From positions 1,116,001-1,180,000 of the forward strand of contig OZ037906.1 of the NCBI GenBank assembly GCA_964035575.1: 64,000 nucleotides of DNA, given 5' to 3'. The number at the start of each line of letters is the position of its first letter. The first letter of the stretch is position 1. The DNA comes from Rhynchopus sp. YZ270_cl-10 (Eukaryota > Euglenozoa > Diplonemea > Diplonemida > Diplonemidae). Of this stretch, positions 1-9,662 are shown in pieces. The position numbers and the translations under genes were made by a program. The notes below the pieces were generated by a model. It was not told the origin of the DNA. It did no database searches and worked only from the letters and a program-made list of their open reading frames with translations.

Positions 1-1290
1 ACCTGGGGTGGAAAATATCAGGAACACTACAGCCTTCAGGTGCATTCTCCTGAGAGTCTCATAATGAGGCAGCTCCGACGACAGTACCCTCCTCATCTTC
101 GTTCTTGTCGGCCATCTGCATCTGGGACAGAGTGGTCTTCTGCGAATTCACCTCCGACAGGATGTCATATTCTTCACCTTCGTTGGTGGGGGGTCACTCA
201 CCTCCGGGTTTTGCCGTATCCTCCTCCTTCGGGGATGGGAGTGGGGAAATTGCCGCAGCACTTCGCTACAATTCGCATCATCTCCGTCGCTCTCACAGGA
301 CCGAGGTCTGGCAGTGGACAAGAAGTTCTTGCACCGACACTCCGAACGATCTCCAAGAAGTTCCTGCGTCTGTCGATGTGTCTGTTCATCAAGGCTATAT
401 ATTCTAACATAGGGCAGCTTGTCTTTTTTGTTATGGACTTCTTCTCCTTGTCCCTTACTGTAGTGGACCCATTTGTTCTGCCACAAGAAGGCAGAGCCTT
501 CACATATGAGACGCTGCTTGGCGTGCTCTACTGTTTCCAGTCGCTTGCAAAATTTTGTATTTGACGGGAGGGGCAACTTCGGGGGGAGGCCTGGTCTTGC
601 TGGTGACATTGCGGGTGTGCTTCACAAAAGTCCATCCTGTTCAATAGATTGCTCTGCAGTCACATCGTCTTCCACATAGTAATGTGTACACGCCCCTTTC
701 GCCTCTTGTAACAGCACCTCCACTCATCCGTCCCAGTTTCTAAACCCTAATTCTTTGAGGAGCTTTGTCAGTGCCTGTATGCAGACTTCTCATCTTCTCT
801 TGATTCACCCACCGCATGCGGGTCCGTTGTGATAAATTTCTAGCCAGAAAGATGTTCGTACACAACTTCACAGCGAGATGATCACTGTGTTCTGACTCAA
901 AGGGGCCGTGGTAGTCATCAGCTGTCCTCAGGTGCTGTTCTCTCCTAAAACGCTCCCCCAGGTACAAGTTCTAATTTATCTACGGATTCGGAATACACGC
1001 AACCCACAGTATTCGCCCTGTATTCGGATTTGAATATAGGGCGGATGCGGATTCGCCTACGGGGTATGTCTCGGGCGTCTCGGGTGGTGACGTGTGATCC
1101 GGGGGGTGAGGAAGCGTTCCAACATTTCAGCCTCTTCCCCATTTTTCCATCTGCGGTTTTTTTGCCCCCGTTTTTAGAATCAGCAGAATGTGTACGTTAT
1201 GATTGGCCCCTGATTATACGGTAGATGATATAGCAACACAACAACGCAACACAACACAACAACAGGTATTCTGCTGACACAACAAAAGAC
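1..1290. other. Gene-poor left edge with decayed coding-like stretches
   Basis: No intact gene is recognised here. Two minus-strand open stretches (148-609 and 740-967) have a protein-like composition, such as the runs KLPYVRIYSLDEQTHRQ and FESEHSDHLAVKL. They are short, have no supported start and match no family I know, so they may be remnants of a mobile element or of an old gene. An M6 repeat copy lies at about 1095-1215. The last 50 bases before the next gene are a CA-rich tract with repeated ACAACA units, probably its 5' leader. Confidence 0.35.
1095..1215 (+). repeat. M6 module, copy 1
   Basis: This stretch matches 7142-7255 at roughly four bases in five, including GTGAGGAAGCGTTCCAAC, the run CAGCCTCTTCCCCA, a T/C-rich stretch, and TAGAATCA followed by GTGTACGTTA. 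A shorter, more diverged copy is at 9013-9080. It lies directly upstream of the CUB/WD40 gene, so it could overlap that gene's promoter. Confidence 0.6.
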
Positions 1291-1291
1291 A

Positions 1292-4200
1292 ATGCTGCGC
1301 GCATGCTTGGCAGCGCTGCTGTGTGTAAGCACGGAGGCACATATCATGACGGTGTGCTCTTCACAGTCAGAGGAGCAGCCTGGCTTCGTCACCCTCTGGT
1401 TTGCAACGTATCACTCCTCCCACACGGACACGACGTCTGTGCTCAACGTCGTGGACCCAGAGAGCGGTGCGCACCTCAGCACAACCGACTTTCAGTCCTG
1501 CGAGACGACGAGCAACAACACAAACGTGGACGACATTGCGGACGTCTTGCAAAGCTCCTGCAGTCACATCTTCCTGTATCTGGACGGTGCACATCGCCAG
1601 GCCTTCCCCAACAGCAGCAGCGTGGTGTGCTACCAATCAGGCACAACTGCCCGTATCGGTGAGGTGAGGCTTGGCCACGATTCTCTTGAGGTGTGCTACC
1701 CCGAACGCGTTCTCAGCTCGTGGCATGCTGCAATTGTGAAGGTAGACAACCTTGGTGTGCATGAGGTGTGGATTGACGGCAGTCCCGGTAACAGCGCAGC
1801 GCCACTCGCTGCAACGTGGAACTCACACGAATCACACATGCCTTGTGCGATGTCGAGGTCAGTGCACTGGAACCTTCCCTTCTTCGCAGACCTGAACACA
1901 CGTTGCTCGTCGCCTCCTGCACACCTGCTTGACCACGTGCTGCCGGGTTACGACTGCAATAATTCTTATGTCGGACACGTATGCTCTGTGGAGTGCGAGC
2001 CTGGGTACGCAATACAAGGCTTTCTGCAGTGTCAAAACACAAACAGCACAAACGAGACAGGCGAGGGAGAATGGTCGTCGTCGTTTGCCTGTGTGCCGTA
2101 CGCTTCTGATGTGCCGGACACACGTGCACCTGGTGTGAACTACGTCTGTGAGGAGCACAACGACCTGGGAAACAATGCGACTGGGAACGTGAGCTTTCAG
2201 AACTACGACAGCTACCACACAGAGTGCTGGCACATTGAGTGTGACAAGGATGTTGTGATCTCGTTCTCCACCATGCAGCTGTACACCTCTTCCTACCTGG
2301 ACCTGTACACAGGGAAGGATTCTGGAAATGGAACAGACTTCACCTTGGAGAAGAGGTTCAACAATTCCGACAGTCCCATGGATGTTGTGCTGAACGGTTC
2401 TGCTTTTGTGCAGTTCAGAAGCAATTACTACAGAGGGTGGTCGAGCCTTGAGTTCGACTACGTGTGTGCGGATGCGACCACTCAAGCACCAACGCCGGAC
2501 ACACGTGCACCTGGTGTGAACTACGTCTGTGAGGAGCACAACGACCTGGGAAACAATGCGACTGGGAACGTGAGCTTTCAGAACTACGACACATACCACA
2601 CGGAGTGCTGGCACATTGAGTGTGACAAGGATGTTGTCATCTCGTTCTCCAACTTGCAGCTGTACTACTATTCCTACCTGGACCTGTACACAGGGAACGA
2701 TTCTGGAAATGGAACAGACTTCACCTTGGAGAAGAGCTTCGGCCATTTCGAAAGTCCCATGGATGTTGTGCTGAACGGTTCTGCCTTTGTGCAGTTCAGA
2801 AGCAATTACTACAGCGGGTCTAGATTTGAGCTCGACTACGTGTGTGTGGATGCGACCACTCAAGCACCACCCACAGATGTGCCGGACACACGCGCACCTG
2901 GTGTGAACTACGCCTGTGAGAAGCACCACGACCTGGGGGACCAGACTGGGAACGTGAGCTTTCAGAACGACGACAACACCCACACAGAGTGCTGGCACAT
3001 TAAGTGTGACAAGGATGTTGGCATCTCGTTCTCCACCATGCAGCTGAACGGTTTCTGCCACCTGGACCTGTACACAGGGAAGGATTCTGGAAATGGAACA
3101 GACTTCACCTTGGAGAAGAGCTTCAGCTTTTCCGACCGGAGTCCCATTGTTGTTGTGCTGAACGGTTCTGCATTTGTGCAGTTCAGAAGCGATCAAATCG
3201 GCGGTCGGTCAACTCTTGAGTTCGACTATGTGTGTGTGGATGCGACCACTCAAGCACCACCCACAGATGTGCCGGACCCTATCCCAACTGCAATGCCGTG
3301 CACTCGCGACGTTGTGACTGTGGCCCAGTTCACAGACAAAGATAACAGACAGCTGCCCGTGCCGCCCAGTGAAGAGACACTGTTTGGGGGTGCAGTTCAG
3401 GTTGACATGGACGTTATTATCAATGCATACACTAATTACGGGCGTTTTGTTGACATTGGGAACGGCGCCAGCAGCGACAACTTTATTATTGGACAGTACA
3501 AAAACACAGGGTATCTGTATGTCAGCAGCACTTGGACAGCACCGAAGTTACGTGTGATCCTTTGGAAACGGCTGCCGTTGGGAGAGACGTTTCATCTTCG
3601 GGTCATTTGCGTGCCCATTGACGACGCGACATCAACCTACTACGTGTACATCAACGACGAATTTGTCATAGAGGGGGTCAGTGAGGCACTCAGATACGTA
3701 ACTCGTTCGCAAGTCTTGATTGGCGTGAGCAGCTACACCATCGGCACAATACCCCATATAGACCTCAACGGCAGTGTCACGAACTGTGTCATGGTAATGT
3801 GTCCTGGGGATACACCAGCGACTAATCCACCAGCAACAAACCCGCCTACTCAAACACCACCCACTCCAGTGCCATCTACTCCAGTACCACACACAGCTGC
3901 GCCGACACGTGCACCGGGACTGGGCTGGGTATGTAACGAGTACAATGACCTGGGGGACAATGTGACCGGGCACGTGAGCTTTGAGAGCAACAACAGGGGC
4001 CACATTGCGTGCTGGTACATTGAGTGTGACAAGGATGTTGTCATCTCGTTCTCCACCATGCAGCTGTACGACGGGTCGGCAGCATGGGAGTACGCCTCCC
4101 TGTACCTGTATGTAGCTGACGGTTCTGGAAATGGCAATTTCACCTCGGAGAACTCGTTCTTCCCTTCCAGCAGTCCCAGGGATGTTGTGCTGAATGGTTC

Positions 4201-5866
4201 TGCATTACTGGAGTTTATTGGCCCTCTCTGGGGCAATGGGGGGTTGTCAAAACTCGAGTTCAATTACGTGTGTATGGATGCGACTCAAGCACCACCCACT
4301 TCAGTACCACCTACTCAAGCACCAGCCACTCAAGCACCAGCTACTCCAGTACCACCCACTTCAGTGCCACCTACTCAAGCACCACCCACACCTGTACCCA
4401 GCACACCATCCGCTCCAGCAGGTGTGTCCGTCCCCTGTGACAGACAGAACAACCTGACAGGCAACGGACATGTGGAATATGTATCCCGGCAATATCCCGG
4501 TCATACACAAGACCACACAGAGTGCTGGTACATTGCGTGTGACACAGAAGCTGTGCTCACGTTTTCTGTTATCTGGCCGAGCAACGCAATGACCGTGTAC
4601 ATCTACAGCTCAGAGGACGACACAAACTTCAACTTGGAATATGTCTGGAGGTCACCTGCAACAGGCTTTGTAGGTGTGGACCTTGTGATGAATGGTTCTG
4701 CGTTTGTGCAGTTCGAAAGCCACCCCTCTTCAGGAGCGGTGGGGGACATTGCCTTCGATTACGTGTGTGCGGATGCGACCACTCAGGTGCCGACCACTTC
4801 AGTGCCACCTACCCAAGCACCAGCCACTCAAGCACCAGCTACTCCAGTGCCACCTACTCAAGCACCACCCACTTCAGTACCACCTCCTCCACAGCAGCAG
4901 TGTGGGGACACAGTGCCACAGCGTTGCGGGCAGGGGACGTCGCGTGCGTGTGTATTTGAGGTGAGACACCCTGCACGCCTGCTGTCGGTGGCGTTCTCGT
5001 GGGACGGACGTCGTGTGGTGACAGGGTCAGCAGACCGTTTTGTGCGTGTGTTTGACGCACGCACGGGTGTGCGGGTGGGACAGCTGGGCTGTGCAGACGG
5101 CTTCAGGGTGCACGACATTGCGTTCTCGCCAGACAACAACCTGGTGGCGCTTGCTGGGGAGGGCGGGCGTGTGGTTGTGTGCGACGCTGAGACAGGTGTG
5201 CTGGAGGCAACCCTGGTGGACATGTCTGCATCGGGGAGCACACCTGTGCACCGTGTGGAGTTCACGAGGGACGGGCGCTACGTGGTGAGCGGAGGTGGAC
5301 AGGATGCACGCACACGTGTGTTCGACATGCTTGCGTCGGACGGGACGAAGGCGTCGTGTGTGATCGAATACCATGCACGCAACGTGGGGTTCTCTGTGGA
5401 CGGTGCACACCTTGCGACAGTGCGCGGGTCTGAGGTGGACGAGGTGACGACTGTGTGGAGGCTGGACGGGACGTCTGTTGCTGTTGAGCTGCCTTCTGTT
5501 TCCGCACGTGTGACGGCACTGTCCTTCTCGTCCTTTGGTGGGAACGCGCTCCTGCGTGGGATGAGCGACGGGATGATCCTTGTGTCGCAGCTGCCCGGGA
5601 GCTCGATTGGTGACGGCAGTGCTGTGGACGGTGTGTCTCTGAGCATGCTGTCGGGTGCTGTGCACGACAGCACGTTCTCGCGCGACGGGAAGATGATTGC
5701 TGCTGTGGGCGAGGGTGACGTGATGGTGTGGTCGCACGACGGGTCTGTGCTGCACGAGCTGCTGGGACACTCGCAGGCTGTCCTGCCACGCCTGGACTTC
5801 TCCCCCGATGGCACACGCCTGGCAACTGTGAGCCATGACGGCACCCTTGTAGTGTGGAAGCTGTGA
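1292..5866 (+). CDS. Secreted sushi/CUB-repeat protein with C-terminal WD40 domain
   Basis: This intronless gene encodes 1,524 residues. Residues 1-17 (MLRACLAALLCVSTEAH) look like a cleavable signal peptide. An N-terminal region of unknown fold follows. Residues about 200-268 form a cysteine-rich sushi/CCP-like module. Three near-identical CUB-like repeats follow (about 280-393, 405-519, 533-648), each with four cysteines, an ECWHIECDKD core and NGS/NGT glycosylation sites. A concanavalin-A-like domain lies at about 667-838. Two more CUB-like repeats (873-996, 1045-1163) are separated by Pro/Thr linkers built on PPT and TQAP. Residues about 1203-1524 are WD40 repeats such as FSPDGTRLATVSHDGTLVVW. 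I see no membrane anchor, so a secreted or matrix-bound adhesion protein is inferred. WD40 domains are usually intracellular, which makes this fusion odd. The start is chosen for the signal peptide. Confidence 0.9.
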   Translation: MLRACLAALLCVSTEAHIMTVCSSQSEEQPGFVTLWFATYHSSHTDTTSVLNVVDPESGAHLSTTDFQSCETTSNNTNVDDIADVLQSSCSHIFLYLDGAHRQAFPNSSSVVCYQSGTTARIGEVRLGHDSLEVCYPERVLSSWHAAIVKVDNLGVHEVWIDGSPGNSAAPLAATWNSHESHMPCAMSRSVHWNLPFFADLNTRCSSPPAHLLDHVLPGYDCNNSYVGHVCSVECEPGYAIQGFLQCQNTNSTNETGEGEWSSSFACVPYASDVPDTRAPGVNYVCEEHNDLGNNATGNVSFQNYDSYHTECWHIECDKDVVISFSTMQLYTSSYLDLYTGKDSGNGTDFTLEKRFNNSDSPMDVVLNGSAFVQFRSNYYRGWSSLEFDYVCADATTQAPTPDTRAPGVNYVCEEHNDLGNNATGNVSFQNYDTYHTECWHIECDKDVVISFSNLQLYYYSYLDLYTGNDSGNGTDFTLEKSFGHFESPMDVVLNGSAFVQFRSNYYSGSRFELDYVCVDATTQAPPTDVPDTRAPGVNYACEKHHDLGDQTGNVSFQNDDNTHTECWHIKCDKDVGISFSTMQLNGFCHLDLYTGKDSGNGTDFTLEKSFSFSDRSPIVVVLNGSAFVQFRSDQIGGRSTLEFDYVCVDATTQAPPTDVPDPIPTAMPCTRDVVTVAQFTDKDNRQLPVPPSEETLFGGAVQVDMDVIINAYTNYGRFVDIGNGASSDNFIIGQYKNTGYLYVSSTWTAPKLRVILWKRLPLGETFHLRVICVPIDDATSTYYVYINDEFVIEGVSEALRYVTRSQVLIGVSSYTIGTIPHIDLNGSVTNCVMVMCPGDTPATNPPATNPPTQTPPTPVPSTPVPHTAAPTRAPGLGWVCNEYNDLGDNVTGHVSFESNNRGHIACWYIECDKDVVISFSTMQLYDGSAAWEYASLYLYVADGSGNGNFTSENSFFPSSSPRDVVLNGSALLEFIGPLWGNGGLSKLEFNYVCMDATQAPPTSVPPTQAPATQAPATPVPPTSVPPTQAPPTPVPSTPSAPAGVSVPCDRQNNLTGNGHVEYVSRQYPGHTQDHTECWYIACDTEAVLTFSVIWPSNAMTVYIYSSEDDTNFNLEYVWRSPATGFVGVDLVMNGSAFVQFESHPSSGAVGDIAFDYVCADATTQVPTTSVPPTQAPATQAPATPVPPTQAPPTSVPPPPQQQCGDTVPQRCGQGTSRACVFEVRHPARLLSVAFSWDGRRVVTGSADRFVRVFDARTGVRVGQLGCADGFRVHDIAFSPDNNLVALAGEGGRVVVCDAETGVLEATLVDMSASGSTPVHRVEFTRDGRYVVSGGGQDARTRVFDMLASDGTKASCVIEYHARNVGFSVDGAHLATVRGSEVDEVTTVWRLDGTSVAVELPSVSARVTALSFSSFGGNALLRGMSDGMILVSQLPGSSIGDGSAVDGVSLSMLSGAVHDSTFSRDGKMIAAVGEGDVMVWSHDGSVLHELLGHSQAVLPRLDFSPDGTRLATVSHDGTLVVWKL

Positions 5867-6237
5867 GCATGCATACTGCGTGAAGGTGAATATGTTTGGA
5901 AGAAATTTATCCGTTTTTTGGGACGCGGAAATAGTTTCTATCAACTTCACTTTTGAATTGATTTTCTTTCCTTCTTTTTTTTCGGTGACATGACACTTGT
6001 GACATATCGTAGGAAATCGAAATCTTTTAGTATGCGCGAAGACGATTCTCGTGCTCCTCATTCTCCCCACACTATGTCAATACAACAGGTTAGACCGTTT
6101 GGTCTGGGAGGGTTTGGGGTTTCTTCTTTCTCTCAGTTCAATCTTGAACAATTTCGAGAGGAGTTTTATTTATTTTTCACAGGGGCTCCGCTACCGTATA
6201 AAGTTCTGTTGCGGCGCAACAGAAGTCTGAAAATTTT

Positions 6238-6238
<1 letters not shown>

Positions 6239-6268
<30 letters not shown>
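6239..6268. repeat. A homopolymer of about 29 bases
   Basis: An uninterrupted A tract about 370 bp downstream of the CUB/WD40 stop codon. It might be the tail of a retroposed copy or simple slippage; no target duplication was recognised. Confidence 0.8.
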
Positions 6269-6269
<1 letters not shown>

Positions 6270-6321
6270 ATGGTTGAACCACGAGAGTACCATGGGGAAC
6301 TGGGTTGCTGACCGCACCATC

Positions 6322-6945
6322 CAGGCTGTACCTCAATTTTTTTTTGCCTGCGGCGCCATATTTCATGGATGTCCAAAGTACTTGAAGTATATCAAGTACT
6401 TGATCCCCCAAAAAATCCAATACTTGATACTTCAAGTACTTGACACCCTATTTTTTTTTCTAGTACTTTTTTACTTGTTCTCCCTCTGTCAAGTACTTTT
6501 TTCACAAAAAAAACGTCAAGTACTTGATCAAGTACAAAAAAAAAGTGGGTACTTGATCAAGTACTTGACGTTTTTTTTGCGAAAACAAGTACTTGACAGA
6601 CTCTGCCAGAGGGTAAAAAAGTAAAAAAGTACGAGAAAAAAAAATAGGGTATCAAGTACTTGATTTCTGTCAAGTACTTGATCAATCTTCAAGTACTTGA
6701 CTGTCATTTTGAGAGGAAAAAAAAGGGGGGTCAAGTACTTCAAGTACCATAAAAAATCCGAAAAAAGTACTTCAAGTACTTTGGACATCCATGATATTTC
6801 CTTTTTTGCTCCGCAAAAAAGGATTCGATGTGTGACTCTGTGCTGTAAAAAGCTAGATTTTTACACTGTACCCTATATTTTTTTTCGCCTGCGGCGCCAT
6901 TTGTTTGATTTTTTTTTTGCTTCGCAAAAAAAAATACAGTTCCCT
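6322..6945 (-). mobile_element. Interspersed element X (interrupted copy)
   Basis: After removing the fold-back insertion at 6364-6793, the remaining sequence matches the reverse complement of 42538-42722. Shared landmarks are GCCTGCGGCGCCA, TTTTGCTCCGCAAAAA and GTAAAAAGCTAGATTTTTAC, in the same order. Each copy has two GCGGCGCC blocks and two TTTGCTCCGC blocks. It has no coding capacity. The clean 42-kb copy shows that this one was whole before the insertion. Confidence 0.7.
6364..6793. mobile_element. Fold-back MITE built of TCAAGTACTTGA units, inserted in element X
   Basis: The 430-bp element begins CATGGATGTCCAAAGTACTT and ends with the reverse complement. It is flanked by ATATTT on both sides (6358-6363 and 6794-6799), a likely 6-bp target duplication. 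The interior is a series of palindromic TCAAGTACTTGA motifs arranged symmetrically about position 6550, so the whole element can fold on itself. It has no open reading frame of note. Confidence 0.8.
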
Positions 6946-7141
6946 ATGTTCCCAATGTACCTGGTCAGCAGTGCTGAAAATTTTTTGGGCACAAAAACAG
7001 CTGACCCCCTATTTTGAAATCTGAATCCCTGGATAAGACTCACTGGCGCAGGGTGAAAAAAAACACCCGCAACAGAACTCAAAAAAAATCTGAAAACGTA
7101 GCGGAGGGGCTGATTTTTCAAAAAAAAAAAAAAAAAAAAAT

Positions 7142-7255
7142 GTGTGTGATCTGGGGTGAGGAAGCGTTCCAACTTTTCAGCCTCTTCCCCAATTTACCTT
7201 TCACGCCTTTTTTACCCTCCCCCGTTTTAGAATCAACAGAGAGTGTACGTTAAGA
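7142..7255 (+). repeat. M6 module, copy 2
   Basis: The best match to the copy at 1095-1215: GTGAGGAAGCGTTCCAAC, CAGCCTCTTCCCCA, then TTAGAATCAAC and GTGTACGTTA. It follows an A tract and ends in a T-rich run. Confidence 0.6.
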
Positions 7256-7394
7256 TTTTTCTTTTTTTCTTTTTTTTGCTCCTACTGAGTTTGCTGCCGC
7301 AGGGTTTTGTCGAGGTGGTCTAGGAGCAGGCAGCTCGAAACCACGGAAACAAAAGTCAGCCCAGAATCTGTATATTTTTTATTTCCCATGCGCA

Positions 7395-7470
7395 TCACTC
7401 CGGGGTTCGATAACCCACGGAGTGTCAGTGCCTGCGTCCCAGAGGCGTTTGCACTATCAACTTCACTTTT
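7395..7470 (+). repeat. M2 hairpin module, copy 1
   Basis: CACTCCG and GGGTT pair with AACCC and CGGAGTG around a CGAT loop. AGTGCCTGCGTCCCAGAGGC and TTTGCACTATCAACTTCAC follow, then a T run. The loop resembles a tRNA B box (GGTTCGA), but no tRNA can be folded. Confidence 0.75.
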
Positions 7471-7985
7471 ATTTGTGTTTGGATAATGCTACATTTAATA
7501 CCAGGAGAGGTAAAATGTACTGGCTGTATCCATCTCCCTTTTGTACTGTCAGCCCATACAATCCGCACCAACGAGGATGATGCTATTTTTAAGAGGTAAA
7601 ATTTACTGGCTGTAACCTCACGGACTTTTATTAATGGGTACATGAAACTTTCTTTTTCCAAAAAAAAACAAACAAAAAAAATTGATACATCTGCCTGACC
7701 AGCTTATGTATTCGTGGTCTCTCTAGCCTGAGACCAGGACTCTCCCCTCCTGTTGACTCCCCCTCATTGCAGTGCTTTCCTTTCTGTTGTCAATAATCGT
7801 GCTCTTTTCCCCATCCCCATTTGTCACACCAAATCAATGATGTTGTTCGCAAATTGTGGACCAATAAAGAACAGTAACTATCATTCGATGAGGGACACTC
7901 CCCTCCCACGATTGTGATGATATCAGTGCATCGTCGGTCACGAAAAACTCATGCTAGATTTGGCCGGAAAAAAAAAAACCTAACT
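7471..7985. other. No gene seen
   Basis: AT-rich sequence with short fragments. I see no open frame worth calling, no palindrome and no clear repeat. Confidence 0.5.
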
Positions 7986-8510
7986 AAACCCCCCTCACAG
8001 CTATTGTTTACATATTTTTATGTAAATAGTATTCGTGCATGTAAATAATACATGTAAATAATTTAAATGTAAATAGTACATGTAAATAATTATCACTCAT
8101 GTATTGTTTACATTTTCCACACCTCCCCTGTAGGGTAACCGAAGGTGAAGTGAGGTATAGTATTGAAATTGATGTGGGTGTAGGGTCAATTTTACAAACT
8201 CGAATTTTGTGAAAATTTTTGGCCGAAAATGGGCCCCACCTAGTGACCGGGCTCATATTTTCCAAAATTTAAGTGGTCAAAAAATTGTCCAATTTTCAAC
8301 ATCGACCCCACCATTTTCTGGACAGATTCCGGAAATTCCAAAAAATTGTGTTTTTGGTCACGAATCCGCACCCCGTCACCAAAAACCGGCAAAAAAAAGG
8401 GGGTGTAAATAAATAATTCGAATGTAAATAGTAATTGGATGTAAATAATAGCTGTGAATAATTATATGTAAACAATACCTGTATGTAAACAATAGTTGGG
8501 AGGGGGGTTT
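7986..8510. mobile_element. MITE with AAACCCCCCTC ends and GTAAATA-rich arms
   Basis: Ends are inverted: AAACCCCCCTC then CTATTGTTTACAT on the left, ATGTAAACAATAG then GAGGGGGGTTT on the right. Each arm holds several TGTAAATAAT-type units. The centre (about 8190-8350) carries a 70-bp non-coding module also found in other elements (near 22075, 26199, 26370 and 26560). Confidence 0.75.
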
Positions 8511-8779
8511 AATACCCTTTCTAGAAACAGAAAAAAAAAAGTGGTAGTTTCCCGGCTAGCAAGAAAAATTTCAAAATTAAATAGGTAGTGCCGATGCACT
8601 AACAGTTTGGGCAAGCGAGACCGCACTGCCGCCCCGTACCCCCTCCAGGCAATGAATAGGTAGGGTAGGACAAGTTAAAAATATTGTTTAGTGTCATGCG
8701 TGCGAACAGATTTTTAGAGAGCGTTGTGACACTATTTCCTTTAGCATCAATCATTTAAAAAGAAAGAGTGAACAAAGGG

Positions 8780-8825
8780 ACAGTGGAGCTTGCACAGGTG
8801 GCAACTACACTATTCCAACAATTTC
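8780..8825 (-). repeat. M4 module, diverged copy
   Basis: Reads GACAGTGGAGCTTGCACAGG and then CTATTCCAACAATTT on the + strand, matching the M4 copies at 24658 and 35955. Confidence 0.55.
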
Positions 8826-8925
8826 AAAGAAAGAAAAACACCTTCACACGTGAAATTGGAAAATAGTGAAATGTGTGAAGAAATGAAAGTTACTCTCAAG
8901 GGTTGAGGACGATCTGCATCAACAC

Positions 8926-9003
8926 CTTCTGTAGTACAAAAGGCTTTTTGCCGACACTGAGTGCAGATCTTTATACCAGCAGGTGTAAAACACCAACAAA
9001 AAC
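8926..9003 (+). repeat. M5 module, copy 1
   Basis: Shares TTCTGTAGTACAAAAGGCTT, a CCGACACTGAGTGCAGATCT block and an ATACCAGCAGGT block with 40847-40931; a related copy is at 36801-36895. Confidence 0.6.
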
Positions 9004-9660
9004 ATACGCTCTGGGGGGTGGAAAGCGTTCGACAGTTCAACCCCTCTCCCCCCACATTTTCCATTTCGCGATTTTTGCCCCCTCCCCCTCCCCCTTTTTC
9101 ATCTTTGTACTTCTTGGTAGTATTCCACATCAGGAACCAGGTCGGGACCCAGAACTGCACATCCAAAGGGCGTCAGAACGGGGGAAAACCAACTGTTCAT
9201 CAGCTGTCCTTGCCTGGGCTGTCCGGTTCATCTTCTCGTTGCTAAAGAAGGTGCACACCTTCCCGTGGATGTCAGTGAGAAACCGCGTCACAAGATGGGC
9301 CAAATACAGCGACCGCAGAGCGCCGTGTTCACTCTGTAGCATACTTGAGGGGGTACCCCTTTTTGAGAGCACTTTTCGGTCGCGCCTGCCTGCGTACGAG
9401 ACTCGTGTTGTGCAGCAGTGGTTGTGGTCGTGTAGGAGAGTTGCTTCTGCAAGGCGGCTGCAGTCTACTTCTCAAGGTCAGATAAAAAGGAGTGTGCGTC
9501 TGGTGCATCAAAACTGCCACCTTGCTTTTGGGGAAAAGGGGTGGTAATGCAGCCGTAAATTCTCCTGTAGCTGTATTACCCCCGACTCCTTCTATACAAC
9601 ATTTTTTCAGTGTTTAATCTCACACAACATTCTCCAATCCCATCCAGGAAAATACACACA
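9004..9660. other. M6 fragment plus decayed minus-strand coding-like sequence
   Basis: 9013-9080 is a diverged M6 copy. On the minus strand, 9130-9520 is open in overlapping frames (for example LYLAHLVTRFLTDIHGKVC). It lacks a clear start, splice sites or a recognised domain. It could be a mobile-element remnant. The final 60 bases are the leader of the sulfurtransferase gene. Confidence 0.35.
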
Positions 9661-9662
9661 AC

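Noticed and set aside
1859-3196. Minus-strand 445-residue frame
   Set aside because: A shadow of the CUB repeats; its own repeats simply mirror the duplicated coding DNA.
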